Source: Actinomycetota bacterium
Lineage (GTDB): Bacteria; Actinomycetota; Actinomycetes; S36-B12; UBA5976
Reading direction: 5' to 3'
DNA length: 35,470 bases
NCBI GenBank assembly: GCA_009918005.1
Contig: RGDC01000005.1
Span: 1 to 35,470, forward strand
The notes under the pieces are model-generated. The model had not been told where the DNA came from. It did no database searches and saw only the letters and a list, made by a program, of their open reading frames with translations. This document shows positions 9,199 through 17,083 of this stretch, piece after piece (position 1 is the first letter of the stretch; every line of letters starts with the position of its first letter). The translations under genes were made by a program, and so were the position numbers.

Positions 9199-10491
9199 AT
9201 GCTAAGTGCATTCGCAGCTGCATTCCGGACACCGGATCTGCGCCGCAAACTGTTGTTCACCCTTGGCATGATCTCGCTATTTCGTCTTGGTTCAGTAATT
9301 CCAGCTCCTGGAGTCAGCTACACCGCGGTTCAAGCTTGTGTTGACACGGTCCAAGACAATTCGATTTACGGACTGATTAACCTTTTCAGTGGTGGCGCAT
9401 TGCTGCAGCTATCCATTTTTGCTCTGGGCATCATGCCTTACATCACTTCCAGCATCATTATTCAGCTGCTGACTGTAGTTATTCCTCGTCTTGAATCCTT
9501 AAAGAAGGAAGGTCAAGCAGGTCAAGCCAAGATTACGCAATACACAAGATTCTTAACAATTGGCTTAGCAATTCTGCAGTCGACAACAATCATTACTTTG
9601 GCGCGTACACCTGGTCGATTGTTCTCCGGATGTAATGAGCAATTGATTCCAAATCAATCTATTCAAATGTTGCTAACCATTGTGGTTGTTATGACGGCTG
9701 GTACTGCATTAATCATGTGGCTTGGTGAATTGATTACCGATCGTGGCGTTGGTAACGGAATGTCGATTCTGATCTTCTCATCGATTATTTCGTCATTCCC
9801 AGGACAGTTGGCTTCAATTTGGAAGATAGATGGATCCTTGAAATTCATCATGACTTTGGCTGTTGGATTCGTCACCATCGCCGCAGTTGTTTTCGTTGAG
9901 CAAGCTCAGCGAAGAATTCCGGTGCAGTACGCAAAGCGTCAGGTTGGACGAAAGTCTTACGGCGGCACTTCTACCTATTTACCAATCAAGGTAAATCAAG
10001 CGGGCGTTATTCCGGTTATTTTTGCATCGTCGTTACTTTATTTACCGAACCTCATAGTCCAACTCACCGGATCACAGGCTGGCTGGGCGCAATGGGTTTC
10101 GGTTTATATGGCAACTGGAGCAACAGGATACCTAGTAGCTAACTTCCTACTTATTTTGTTCTTCGCATATTTTTATGTCTCAATTACATTTAATCCAGAA
10201 GAAACTGCTGACAACATGAAGCAGTATGGCGGCTTCATTCCAGGCATTCGCGCTGGCAAGCCAACTGCTGACTACTTGGCTTATGTGTTAAATCGCATCA
10301 CATTGCCAGGTGCCTTATACCTAGCTTTGATTGCCACAATTCCTTACATTGCCTTTGATTTATTAGGCGTAGGTTCCCGATTCATTTTCGGAGGCACCAC
10401 ACTTTTGATCATGGTGGGCGTAGGTTTGGACACCGTGAAGCAAATCGAGAGCCAGTTACAGCAACGCAATTACGAAGGTTTCTTGAAGTAA
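9199..10491 (+). CDS. secY: Preprotein translocase subunit SecY
   Basis: The 430-residue membrane protein is the channel of the Sec translocon in the cytoplasmic membrane. It has ten predicted membrane segments. Signatures are the LFSGGALLQLSIFALGIMPY stretch of TM2, GELITDRGVGNGMS (about residues 175-188), QRRIPVQYAKR of a cytoplasmic loop, and the C-terminal TVKQIESQLQQRNYEGFLK. The ATG follows an AAAAGGAGG site, the strongest SD in this region. This may compensate for attenuation at the upstream hairpin. It overlaps adk by one base (TAATG). Intact. Confidence 0.97.
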   Translation: MLSAFAAAFRTPDLRRKLLFTLGMISLFRLGSVIPAPGVSYTAVQACVDTVQDNSIYGLINLFSGGALLQLSIFALGIMPYITSSIIIQLLTVVIPRLESLKKEGQAGQAKITQYTRFLTIGLAILQSTTIITLARTPGRLFSGCNEQLIPNQSIQMLLTIVVVMTAGTALIMWLGELITDRGVGNGMSILIFSSIISSFPGQLASIWKIDGSLKFIMTLAVGFVTIAAVVFVEQAQRRIPVQYAKRQVGRKSYGGTSTYLPIKVNQAGVIPVIFASSLLYLPNLIVQLTGSQAGWAQWVSVYMATGATGYLVANFLLILFFAYFYVSITFNPEETADNMKQYGGFIPGIRAGKPTADYLAYVLNRITLPGALYLALIATIPYIAFDLLGVGSRFIFGGTTLLIMVGVGLDTVKQIESQLQQRNYEGFLK

Positions 10492-11048
10492 TGCGCCTGC
10501 TCATCATGGGGCCACCAGGAGCTGGCAAAGGAACTCAAGCAGCCATGATCTGCGAAGAGTTTGGCATCACGCATGTTTCTACAGGAGATCTGTTTCGCCT
10601 AAATCTGACGCAAGGCACAGCACTTGGCCAAGAAGCAAAAAAGTACATGGATGCCGGTGAGTACGTTCCCGATTCAGTAACCAACGGAATGGTTCGCGAA
10701 CGCTTAAAAGATGCAGATACTCAAGACGGCTTCTTACTTGATGGTTATCCGCGAACAGTTGCGCAGGTTGCAGAACTAGATGGCATGCTCAGCAAAACAC
10801 CCTTAGATCGAGTAATTGAACTCACGGCTGATACTGAGGTAGTTGTTGAGCGACTTATGGGTAGAGCGATTGAGCAAGGTCGCACCGATGATACAGAAGA
10901 TGTAATTCGTCGTCGCCTAGAAATTTATGAAGAGCAAACTGCGCCACTAACTGCGTTATACAAATCACGTGGTCTGCTAGTCCAAGTTGATGGGCTCGGT
11001 TCTGTAGAAGAAGTAACTGCGCGAATTTCTGCTGCGTTAAATAGTTAG
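10491..11048 (+). CDS. adk: Adenylate kinase, short-LID form
   Basis: The 185-residue enzyme interconverts ATP + AMP and 2 ADP. The P-loop GPPGAGKGTQ is at residues 7-16, the NMP-binding STGDLFR at 30-36, and the DGYPRT motif at 84-89. The LID is the short type (GRAIEQGRTDDTEDVIRRRL), without the zinc or extended insert, as in mycobacterial enzymes. Its start is coupled to the secY stop. The map gene follows 9 nt later, the common Gram-positive secY-adk-map order. Confidence 0.97.
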   Translation: MRLLIMGPPGAGKGTQAAMICEEFGITHVSTGDLFRLNLTQGTALGQEAKKYMDAGEYVPDSVTNGMVRERLKDADTQDGFLLDGYPRTVAQVAELDGMLSKTPLDRVIELTADTEVVVERLMGRAIEQGRTDDTEDVIRRRLEIYEEQTAPLTALYKSRGLLVQVDGLGSVEEVTARISAALNS

Positions 11049-11057
11049 TAGGACCAA

Positions 11058-11888
11058 ATGTTTGGTCGAAAAAGTAAATTTGAAATCAAGACTCCTGAAC
11101 AATTTCTTTTGATGCGCAAAGCCGGAATAGTTGTCGCTGATGTTTTAGCTCGCATGCAACTCGAAGCAGCTCCTGGAATTTCCACAGAAGACCTAGATCG
11201 AATAGCTCGCGAAATGTTAAAGGTCGCTGGAGCCGAATCATCATTCCTTGGTTACTTTGGTTACCCCTCAGTGATTTGTGCATCAGTTAATGACGAAGTT
11301 GTGCATGCAATTCCAAATCCACGCACTCTGCAAGATGGCGACATACTTTCAGTTGACTTTGGTGCAATAGTCGAAGGCTGGAATGGTGACGCTGCAGTGA
11401 CGATAGAGATTGGTACCCCGATAGATAAACAAACTGCACTTAGCAAGGCAACAGAACTTTCGATGTGGGCTGGCTTATCAAAAGCGATGGCTGGTAATCG
11501 ACTTTCTGACATTAGTCATGCGGTTGAAAAAACAATTCGCAATGCAGGTTCGTATGGAGTTTTAGAAGAGTACGGTGGCCATGGCATTGGAACCAAAATG
11601 CACATGGATCCACTAGTACCAAATTACGGTGAGCCGGGACACGGTCCAGAATTAATAGTTGGAATGGCGCTTGCAATAGAACCGATGGCAACTTTAGGTA
11701 GTCGGCATGTTAGAACTTTGGACGATGATTGGACGGTCGTCACGACTGACGGTTCGCGCGCTGCGCATTGGGAGCACACAGTAGCTATCACTGAAGAAGG
11801 CCCTTGGGTGCTAACTGCTCATGACGGGGGAGCCGAGTACTTCCAAGCCCACGGAATCCCAAGTCCGGCCGCAAATTTCGCAGTTTAA
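11058..11888 (+). CDS. map: Methionine aminopeptidase, type I
   Basis: This 276-residue metalloprotease removes the initiator Met from nascent proteins. Substrate His83 (NDEVVHAIP) and the metal ligands Asp100 (LSVDFGA), Asp111 (NGDAA), His175 (GGHGIG), Glu208 (AIEPM) and Glu239 (HWEHT) are all present. There is a short N-terminal lead ([12 protein letters not shown]) and a C-terminal extension of about 20 residues beyond the core. The ATG at 11058 follows AGTAGGACC. It ends the secY-adk-map set. A 175-nt leader then precedes infA. Confidence 0.96.
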   Translation: MFGRKSKFEIKTPEQFLLMRKAGIVVADVLARMQLEAAPGISTEDLDRIAREMLKVAGAESSFLGYFGYPSVICASVNDEVVHAIPNPRTLQDGDILSVDFGAIVEGWNGDAAVTIEIGTPIDKQTALSKATELSMWAGLSKAMAGNRLSDISHAVEKTIRNAGSYGVLEEYGGHGIGTKMHMDPLVPNYGEPGHGPELIVGMALAIEPMATLGSRHVRTLDDDWTVVTTDGSRAAHWEHTVAITEEGPWVLTAHDGGAEYFQAHGIPSPAANFAV

Positions 11889-12063
11889 CTGGTTCTTGGC
11901 ACTATTCCTGAAATCTGAGTGCCTTCCGACCTGGCGAAAACCCTTATTTCAATGGGGGGTCAATCCCAGGATTTCATGTTTTGCAGGGTATTGCCGTAAC
12001 ATCGGACGTCGGTCCTCTTGCAATTCCGTAAGAGAGCCGCTTCTAAGGGAGTACAAGACCTTT
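11889..12063 (+). promoter_or_regulatory. infA leader/promoter region
   Basis: This is a 175-nt non-coding stretch between map and infA. I see a possible -10-like TAACAT near 11998 without a good -35 partner, a short CTCTT/AAGAG inverted repeat (12015-12034), and an AAGGGAG ribosome site about 10 nt before the infA ATG. The length suggests a separate promoter for infA-rpmJ and the genes behind it, but the exact promoter is not identified. Confidence 0.35.
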
Positions 12064-12285
12064 ATGGCCAAAAAAGACGGCGCCATCGAAATCGAGGGCA
12101 CTATCACCGAGGCTCTGCCGAACGCTATGTTCCGCGTAGAACTCGAAAATGGTCACAAAGTACTTGCACACATTTCTGGCAAGATGCGTATGCACTACAT
12201 ACGTATCCTGCCTGATGACAAGGTTGTTGTGGAGCTATCTCCATACGATCTAACCCGTGGAAGAATTGTCTACCGCTACAAGTGA
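12064..12285 (+). CDS. infA: Translation initiation factor IF-1
   Basis: The ATG at 12064 gives the standard 73-residue [20 protein letters not shown] protein; the longer ORF in the track only adds upstream leader codons. The OB fold includes [21 protein letters not shown] and ends [11 protein letters not shown], as in all bacterial IF-1. It binds the 30S A site during initiation. A strong AAGGGAG site lies upstream. rpmJ starts 14 nt after the stop. Confidence 0.97.
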   Translation: MAKKDGAIEIEGTITEALPNAMFRVELENGHKVLAHISGKMRMHYIRILPDDKVVVELSPYDLTRGRIVYRYK

Positions 12286-12299
12286 TCAGGATCTAAAAA

Positions 12300-12413
12300 G
12301 TGAAGGTTAATCCCTCAGTTAAGCCAATGTGCGACAAGTGCAAAGTCATTCGTCGTCATGGTGTAGTCATGGTCATTTGCGAAAACCCACGCCACAAACA
12401 GCGTCAGGGATAA
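12300..12413 (+). CDS. rpmJ: 50S ribosomal protein L36, zinc form
   Basis: This gene is too short for the ORF track. From the GTG at 12300 it encodes 37 residues ([20 protein letters not shown]...). The zinc ligands Cys11, Cys14, Cys27 and His32 are all in place, so this is the C+ form of L36. L36 is the smallest 50S protein. It lies between infA and rpsM, its conserved actinobacterial location. A GATCAGGATC stretch lies upstream but is a modest SD. Confidence 0.95.
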   Translation: MKVNPSVKPMCDKCKVIRRHGVVMVICENPRHKQRQG

Positions 12414-12599
12414 GCAGTATTCAAAAAGGTTTAGCCCAAAAGCTAAACAACGACATAAGACGATCACCCGATCCCGAATGAACGCGTGCGTGAATTCGGA
12501 ACGACACTCTCAGGTGTGTAAAGGCTGAGAACCTTGTCAGGCGGCAAGGAATGGTGAACGTGCGAGACCTTTACCACGAAAAGAAATGAGTTACGCCTG
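12414..12599 (+). promoter_or_regulatory. Structured rpsM leader
   Basis: This 186-nt gap is rich in inverted repeats. A perfect 7-bp GTTTAGC/GCTAAAC pair (12429-12448, 6-nt loop) comes first. It is followed by a perfect 6-bp CCGAAT/ATTCGG pair (12474-12499) and a 5-bp CCTTG/CAAGG pair (12532-12549). No coding frame is plausible. In E. coli the corresponding alpha-operon leader is an S4-binding pseudoknot. A similar autoregulatory role here is inference from position. I do not recognise a known RNA family. Confidence 0.5.
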
Positions 12600-12977
12600 A
12601 TGGCACGCCTTGTTGGTGTCGACCTCCCGCGCGAAAAGCGTCTAGAGATCGCCCTTACATATATCTTCGGCATTGGCCGTACCCGCGCGGATGAAATCCT
12701 TGCGGCTACCGGTATCAGCCCAGATCTTCGCGTTAAGGACCTAACGGATGAGCAATTGATTCCGTTACGCGAATACATCGAAGCTAACTTCAAAATTGAA
12801 GGTGACCTTCGACGCGAGGTACAAGCAGATATTCGTCGCAAGATCGAAATCGGCTCGTACCAAGGAATCCGTCATCGTCGTGGAATGCCTGTCCGCGGAC
12901 AGCGCACCCACACCAACGCCCGTACCCGTAAAGGTCCGAAGAAGACCGTGGCTGGAAAGAAGAAAGTAGCTAAGTAG
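12600..12977 (+). CDS. rpsM: 30S ribosomal protein S13
   Basis: The 125-residue protein begins [26 protein letters not shown] and carries the conserved [23 protein letters not shown] near the basic C-terminus. S13 sits in the 30S head and contacts P-site tRNA and L5. The ATG immediately follows the structured leader, with only a weak purine stretch (AAAAGAAATGAG) as ribosome site. It is the first gene of the alpha-operon block rpsM-rpsK-rpsD-rpoA-rplQ. Confidence 0.97.
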   Translation: MARLVGVDLPREKRLEIALTYIFGIGRTRADEILAATGISPDLRVKDLTDEQLIPLREYIEANFKIEGDLRREVQADIRRKIEIGSYQGIRHRRGMPVRGQRTHTNARTRKGPKKTVAGKKKVAK

Positions 12978-13012
12978 CTACTGCCTCTTCCCAATCGAGA
13001 AAAAGGAATCCA

Positions 13013-13420
13013 ATGCCTCCAAAGAAAGCTACTGCGGCCGGTGCTAAGAAGATCCGTCGCAAAGAAAAGAAGAATGTTGCTGTAGGTCAGGCCTACATCA
13101 AATCAACATTCAACAACACAATCGTTTCAATCACCGATCCATCTGGTGCTGTTATCTCTTGGTCATCTGCTGGCCAGGTTGGTTTCAAGGGAAGTCGTAA
13201 GAGCACACCTTTCGCTGCTCAGATGGCTGCCGAAGCTGCTGCAAAGCGTGCGATGGAACACGGCATGAAGAAAGTTGATGTCTTTGTAAAAGGCCCAGGT
13301 TCAGGTCGCGAAACTGCGATCCGTTCTCTGCAGGCCTCTGGTCTTGAGGTCGGAACGATCCAAGACATGACCCCTGTCCCTCATAACGGATGCCGCCCGC
13401 CAAAGCGTCGCCGCGTCTGA
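13013..13420 (+). CDS. rpsK: 30S ribosomal protein S11
   Basis: The 135-residue protein has an Ala/Lys-rich N-terminus, then [28 protein letters not shown] and the ending [18 protein letters not shown], which is diagnostic for S11. S11 lines the mRNA exit platform near the E site. The ATG follows AAAAAGGAATCC. Size is normal and no anomaly is seen. Confidence 0.97.
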   Translation: MPPKKATAAGAKKIRRKEKKNVAVGQAYIKSTFNNTIVSITDPSGAVISWSSAGQVGFKGSRKSTPFAAQMAAEAAAKRAMEHGMKKVDVFVKGPGSGRETAIRSLQASGLEVGTIQDMTPVPHNGCRPPKRRRV

Positions 13421-13446
13421 TACGAAGAATTTAGGAGACAAAACTA

Positions 13447-14073
13447 ATGGCTCGTTATACCGGTCCCGATTGCAAGCGTTGCCGTCGCGAAAAAACAAAG
13501 TTGTTCCTCAAGGGCTCTAAGTGTGATTCACCAAAGTGCCCAATGGAATCCCGTCCTTACCCTCCAGGCCAGCATGGTCGTGGACGCGCGAAGGAATCTG
13601 AGTACTTATTACAGATGCGTGAAAAGCAGAAGACTGCACGTATTTACGGTGTGCTAGAAAAGCAGTTCCGCGGATACTACGAAGAAGCTAGCCGTAAGCA
13701 CGGCAAGACAGGTGAAAACCTACTTCGCATTCTTGAATCACGTCTCGACAACGTCATTTTCCGCGCTGGCTTTGCAAAGAGCCGCGACATGGCGCGTCAG
13801 ATCGTTCGTCACGGACATATCGTTGTTAACGGCCAGAAGGTAGACATTCCGTCTTTCCGCGTCAGCCCTAACGACGTTATTGAAGTTCGTAAGTCATCAC
13901 TTGAAATGACACCATTCCAAGTTGCTTACGCAGAAATTGGCGAACGTACCGTTCCTGCTTGGTTGGAAGTTATTCCAGCTGGCATGCGCATCCTGGTCCA
14001 CTCCCTTCCTGCACGTGAGGTCATTGACACTCAGGTACAGGAACAGTTGATCGTTGAACTTTACTCCAAGTAA
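13447..14073 (+). CDS. rpsD: 30S ribosomal protein S4, zinc-binding form
   Basis: The 208-residue protein has an N-terminal four-cysteine site (CKRC near residue 9; CDSPKC near residue 26). This is followed by YLLQMREKQKTARIYGVLEKQFRGYY and the S4 RNA-binding domain with LESRLDNVIFRAGFAKSRDMARQ. It ends IDTQVQEQLIVELYSK. S4 initiates 30S assembly and is the alpha-operon repressor in E. coli. The ATG follows TTTAGGAGAC. Its presence in the alpha operon is the usual actinobacterial arrangement. Confidence 0.97.
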   Translation: MARYTGPDCKRCRREKTKLFLKGSKCDSPKCPMESRPYPPGQHGRGRAKESEYLLQMREKQKTARIYGVLEKQFRGYYEEASRKHGKTGENLLRILESRLDNVIFRAGFAKSRDMARQIVRHGHIVVNGQKVDIPSFRVSPNDVIEVRKSSLEMTPFQVAYAEIGERTVPAWLEVIPAGMRILVHSLPAREVIDTQVQEQLIVELYSK

Positions 14074-14131
14074 TTAACATCCCCATCAAACAGCGACTTC
14101 AAATAGTGGTCGTCGCCGGAAGGAAATAACT

Positions 14132-15253
14132 GTGCTGATCTCAGTCCGCCCAGAACTAAAAGAAGAAGTACTATCCGAAACTCGTTCCCGCTTCGTGCTT
14201 GCACCGCTAGAACCAGGTTTTGGTTACACACTTGGTAACTCACTACGCCGTACCTTGCTTTCATCTATTCCAGGTGCAGCAATCACAAGCATCAAGCTTG
14301 ATGGCGTACTGCACGAATTCACCACCATCGAAGGCGTTAAGGAAGACATCACAGAAGTCATCCTGAACCTTAAGAACTTGGTTGTGTCTTCTCAGTTCGA
14401 CGAGCCAGTAACTATGTACCTAAAGAAGCAGGGCCCAGGCCCAGTTACAGCTGCTGACATTGCGCCACCAGCTGGCGTTGAAATCTTCAACCCAGAATTG
14501 TTCCTAGCCACCCTTAATGACAAGGGCAAGCTAGACATGGAAATCGTTGTTGAACAGGGACGTGGTTACATCTCCGCTGCGAACAACAAGGCTTCCGGTG
14601 GCGAAATTGGGCGAATTCCAATCGACTCAATCTACTCACCAGTACTGAAGGTCACCTACAAAGTTGAAGCAACTCGTGTGGAACAGCGCACTGACTTCGA
14701 TTCACTTGTAATCGATGTTGAGACCAAGGGATCAATCGCACCTCGCGATGCAATTGCATCTGCTGGCGCAACTCTTGTTGAACTATTCGGCCTAGCTCGT
14801 GAACTTAACGTTGACGCTGAAGGTATCGAGATCGGTCCATCAGTAACTGACCAGTTCGCAGCTGAGCAGCTAAGCATGCCAGTTGAAGCTCTTGACCTAA
14901 CAGTTCGTTCATACAACTGCCTAAAGCGTGAAGGTATCCACACCGTTGGAGAACTAATCACTCGCTCTGAAGCAGACTTGATGGACATTCGTAACTTTGG
15001 CGCAAAGTCAATTGACGAAGTCAAGGACAAGTTAGCTTCGATGGGAATTGCACTGAAGGATTCACCTCCAGGATTTGACCCAAGCCAGTATGCATCAGCA
15101 TTTGACGATGATTACAACGAAGACGAAGAAGAAGCATTTGCACCAGCTGGTTCCTATGCAACTTTCCAGTCTGAAGCAGCACCAGCCGTAGCAACAGCTG
15201 ATGATGCAACCGCCGATGACGACCAGAGTTTCGCTGAGGACGAGCAGCTCTAA
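14132..15253 (+). CDS. rpoA: DNA-directed RNA polymerase alpha subunit
   Basis: The 373-residue subunit starts at a GTG at 14132 ([11 protein letters not shown] follows), behind a GGAAGGAAATAA ribosome site. The N-terminal assembly domain has [22 protein letters not shown] (about residues 30-51) and [22 protein letters not shown]. The alpha-CTD has [21 protein letters not shown]-type and [15 protein letters not shown] helices that bind UP elements and activators. It ends with an acidic tail of about 60 residues. All motifs are intact. Confidence 0.97.
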   Translation: MLISVRPELKEEVLSETRSRFVLAPLEPGFGYTLGNSLRRTLLSSIPGAAITSIKLDGVLHEFTTIEGVKEDITEVILNLKNLVVSSQFDEPVTMYLKKQGPGPVTAADIAPPAGVEIFNPELFLATLNDKGKLDMEIVVEQGRGYISAANNKASGGEIGRIPIDSIYSPVLKVTYKVEATRVEQRTDFDSLVIDVETKGSIAPRDAIASAGATLVELFGLARELNVDAEGIEIGPSVTDQFAAEQLSMPVEALDLTVRSYNCLKREGIHTVGELITRSEADLMDIRNFGAKSIDEVKDKLASMGIALKDSPPGFDPSQYASAFDDDYNEDEEEAFAPAGSYATFQSEAAPAVATADDATADDDQSFAEDEQL

Positions 15254-15293
15254 CGAGCTCTCGTTTCCAGTAACGAATTGACAGGAGAGAAAC

Positions 15294-15989
15294 ATGCCAC
15301 AGCCATCCAAAGGCAAGCGAATGGGCGGAAGCCCAGCGCACGAGCGCCTCATTTTGGCTAACCTCGCAACTGCGTTGTTCGAGCATGGTCGCATCACAAC
15401 GACTGAAGCACGCGCACGTCGTCTGCGTCCAGTTGCCGAGCGCTTGATCACTATCTCAAAGAAGGGCGATCTTCATGCCCGTCGTCGAGTTTTGACAGTT
15501 ATCCGCAACAAGGATGTAGTGCACACACTTTTTGCTGAGATTGGTCCACGCTACGAAAACCGCGAAGGTGGTTACACCCGCATCGTCAAGATTGGTCCAC
15601 GTAAGGGCGACAACGCTCCTATGGCAGTAATTGAACTTGTTGAAGCACTAGACGCAGCTCGCGCTGCTGAAGGTGTGGCACGTCGCGCAGCTAAGGAAGC
15701 GGAAATGGCCAAGGCAGCGAAAGATGCAGCAGCAGCCAAGGAAGCCGCCGCAGTGGCAGCAGCAACGCCAGCGGTAGAGGCCGATGCTGACATCGCAGCC
15801 GATGTCATTGCATCGGAAGGCGAAATTGATGCTCCATCTGAAACCGTAGTAGACGAGATAGTGGACTCAGTTGAAGAAGTTGCAGCAGCGGAAGAAGTAG
15901 CAGTGATTGAAGAGGAAGTTTCTGAGGAGGCACCTGTAGAGGCTGCCGATGCTGAGACCGCTTCAGAAGAAAAAACTGACGAAGCGTAA
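15294..15989 (+). CDS. rplQ: 50S ribosomal protein L17 with long acidic tail
   Basis: Residues 1-115 are canonical L17: [21 protein letters not shown], then [19 protein letters not shown] and the [16 protein letters not shown] and [15 protein letters not shown] stretches. The remaining 115 residues are low-complexity and Ala/Glu-rich with Val and Asp, so the protein is 231 residues, about twice the bacterial core. Acidic or Ala-rich C-terminal tails on L17 occur in Actinobacteria; their role is unclear. The ATG follows GACAGGAGAG. truA starts 4 nt after the stop. Confidence 0.96.
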   Translation: MPQPSKGKRMGGSPAHERLILANLATALFEHGRITTTEARARRLRPVAERLITISKKGDLHARRRVLTVIRNKDVVHTLFAEIGPRYENREGGYTRIVKIGPRKGDNAPMAVIELVEALDAARAAEGVARRAAKEAEMAKAAKDAAAAKEAAAVAAATPAVEADADIAADVIASEGEIDAPSETVVDEIVDSVEEVAAAEEVAVIEEEVSEEAPVEAADAETASEEKTDEA

Positions 15990-15993
15990 GTAA

Positions 15994-16701
15994 ATGGTTC
16001 TATCGAATGAGCCCCTCGTTGCTAACGCAGCGCAGGGGCTCATTCGCATTCGCGGCAAAATTTCTTATGACGGCAAAGATTTCTCCGGCTGGGGAATGCA
16101 GCCAGACCGACGCACAGTTCAGGGCGAACTTGAAAATGCCATCTCGACTCTGCTCAGAGTTGATCGTGTAATTGTGCATTGTGCCGGACGAACTGATGCT
16201 GGGGTTCACGCCAGCGCCCAGGTGATCCACTTCGACATTGCGGAAAAAGATGCAATGGAAATGAAGGATCTGACATACAGAATTAATGCAATTCTTCCGG
16301 AAGATATTTCAATCCAAGAATTAGAAGTTACCGCTGCCGACTTTGATGCCAGGTTCGCGGCCTTGTCACGAAGTTATGAGTACTTGATTTATCAGGGGCA
16401 ACGTAATCCATTGTTGCGGGATCGGGCGTACCGGAGCTACTTGACGTTAGACGTTTCAGCTATGAATGAAGCAAGCCAAGTATTAATTGGACTTCATGAT
16501 TTCTCGGCATTTTGCAAAAAGCGTGAAGGTGCGACAACTATTCGAACTTTGATGAAGTTTAACTGGACTGAAACCGATGACGGCTTAATCAAAGTAGAAC
16601 TTGAAGCCGATGCATTTTGCTACTCAATGGTTCGAGGTCTAATCGGTGCAGTTCTAGCAATCGGTGAAGGCAACTCCGGCTTTGGGCCTAACTTTGGTTG
16701 A
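15994..16701 (+). CDS. truA: tRNA pseudouridine(38-40) synthase TruA, 3' end disrupted
   Basis: TruA isomerises U38-40 in the tRNA anticodon arm. The catalytic Asp68 in CAGRTDAGVHA, the R-x-Y motif (LSRSYEYLI) and the MVRGLIGAVLAIGEG helix are present. The usual continuation after GEG, about 19 residues (x-P-x-W ... D), is missing. The frame then runs to a premature TGA at 16701. The true C-terminus (GLTLVDVKYPAPSEY...) is readable in the next frame from 16664 to 16786. A deletion of about 65 nt (3n+2) with GTGAAGG at the junction explains this. Either an artefact or a decaying gene. Confidence 0.9.
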   Translation: MVLSNEPLVANAAQGLIRIRGKISYDGKDFSGWGMQPDRRTVQGELENAISTLLRVDRVIVHCAGRTDAGVHASAQVIHFDIAEKDAMEMKDLTYRINAILPEDISIQELEVTAADFDARFAALSRSYEYLIYQGQRNPLLRDRAYRSYLTLDVSAMNEASQVLIGLHDFSAFCKKREGATTIRTLMKFNWTETDDGLIKVELEADAFCYSMVRGLIGAVLAIGEGNSGFGPNFG

Positions 16702-16786
16702 CGTTAAATACCCAGCACCTAGTGAGTACACCAAGCGCATCGCAGAAACTTTGCAAGTTCGTGATTCAGATACGCTTGAATCATGA
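16664..16786 (+). pseudogene. truA: Out-of-frame truA C-terminal fragment
   Basis: This frame reads VKATPALGLTLVDVKYP followed by a hydrophilic tail ending DTLES and TGA. It matches the end of TruA (GL-x-L-V-x-V-x-YP). Its TGA stop overlaps the ATG of the next gene (ATGA at 16783), which is how an intact truA would be coupled to it. It has no start of its own. Confidence 0.8.
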
Positions 16787-17073
16787 TTATGGAAACTGCA
16801 TTCATGGAGATCGTGCCAGGTAAAGAGCTGGAGTTTGAAGCAGCTATGGAACAAGCCAAGGCAGTTGTTTCACAAGCCAAGGGGTTCCAAGTTATCCATG
16901 TGCACCGCGGTGTTGAAAAGCCTTCAACGTACTTAATTGCAATTGGTTGGGACACGGTTGAAGACCACATGGTTGGCTTTCGGGAATCAGAATTGTTTAC
17001 CCAGTGGCGTGGACTAATTGGTCCGTTTTTTGCGAACCCACCAGAGGTAACGCACTGGGAATTACAGGCGTAA
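16783..17073 (+). CDS. Antibiotic biosynthesis monooxygenase (ABM) domain protein
   Basis: This is a 96-residue single-domain protein of the dimeric alpha-beta barrel (ABM/YgiN-like) superfamily, judged by ETAFMEIVPGKELEFEAAM at the start and the GFQVIHVHRGVEKPSTYLIAIGWDT core. It ends with FFANPPEVTHWELQA. Members include heme-degrading and quinol monooxygenases and uncharacterised stress proteins. The substrate cannot be inferred. The ATG at 16783 overlaps the original truA stop; a second ATG at 16789 is possible. The gene converges with the serine hydrolase 10 nt downstream. Confidence 0.8.
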   Translation: MIMETAFMEIVPGKELEFEAAMEQAKAVVSQAKGFQVIHVHRGVEKPSTYLIAIGWDTVEDHMVGFRESELFTQWRGLIGPFFANPPEVTHWELQA

Positions 17074-17083
17074 TTACCAGTGC
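17052..17083. terminator. Bidirectional hairpin between convergent genes
   Basis: GCACTGG-G-AATTA (17052-17064) pairs with TAATT-A-CCAGTGC (17071-17083) through 12 bp and one mismatch, with a 6-nt loop CAGGCG. It overlaps the ABM gene end and stops exactly one base before the serine hydrolase stop codon. A bidirectional terminator fits the convergent arrangement, though there is no long U-tract on either side. Confidence 0.6.

Noticed and set aside
12464-12841. 125-codon minus-strand ORF covering the rpsM leader
   Set aside because: It extends across the start of rpsM in antisense and its protein looks like basic-residue shadow sequence. The leader is better explained as structured RNA.
14656-15030. 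124-codon minus-strand ORF within rpoA
   Set aside because: Serine/arginine-rich shadow of the conserved RpoA C-terminal half; no domain and no ribosome site.
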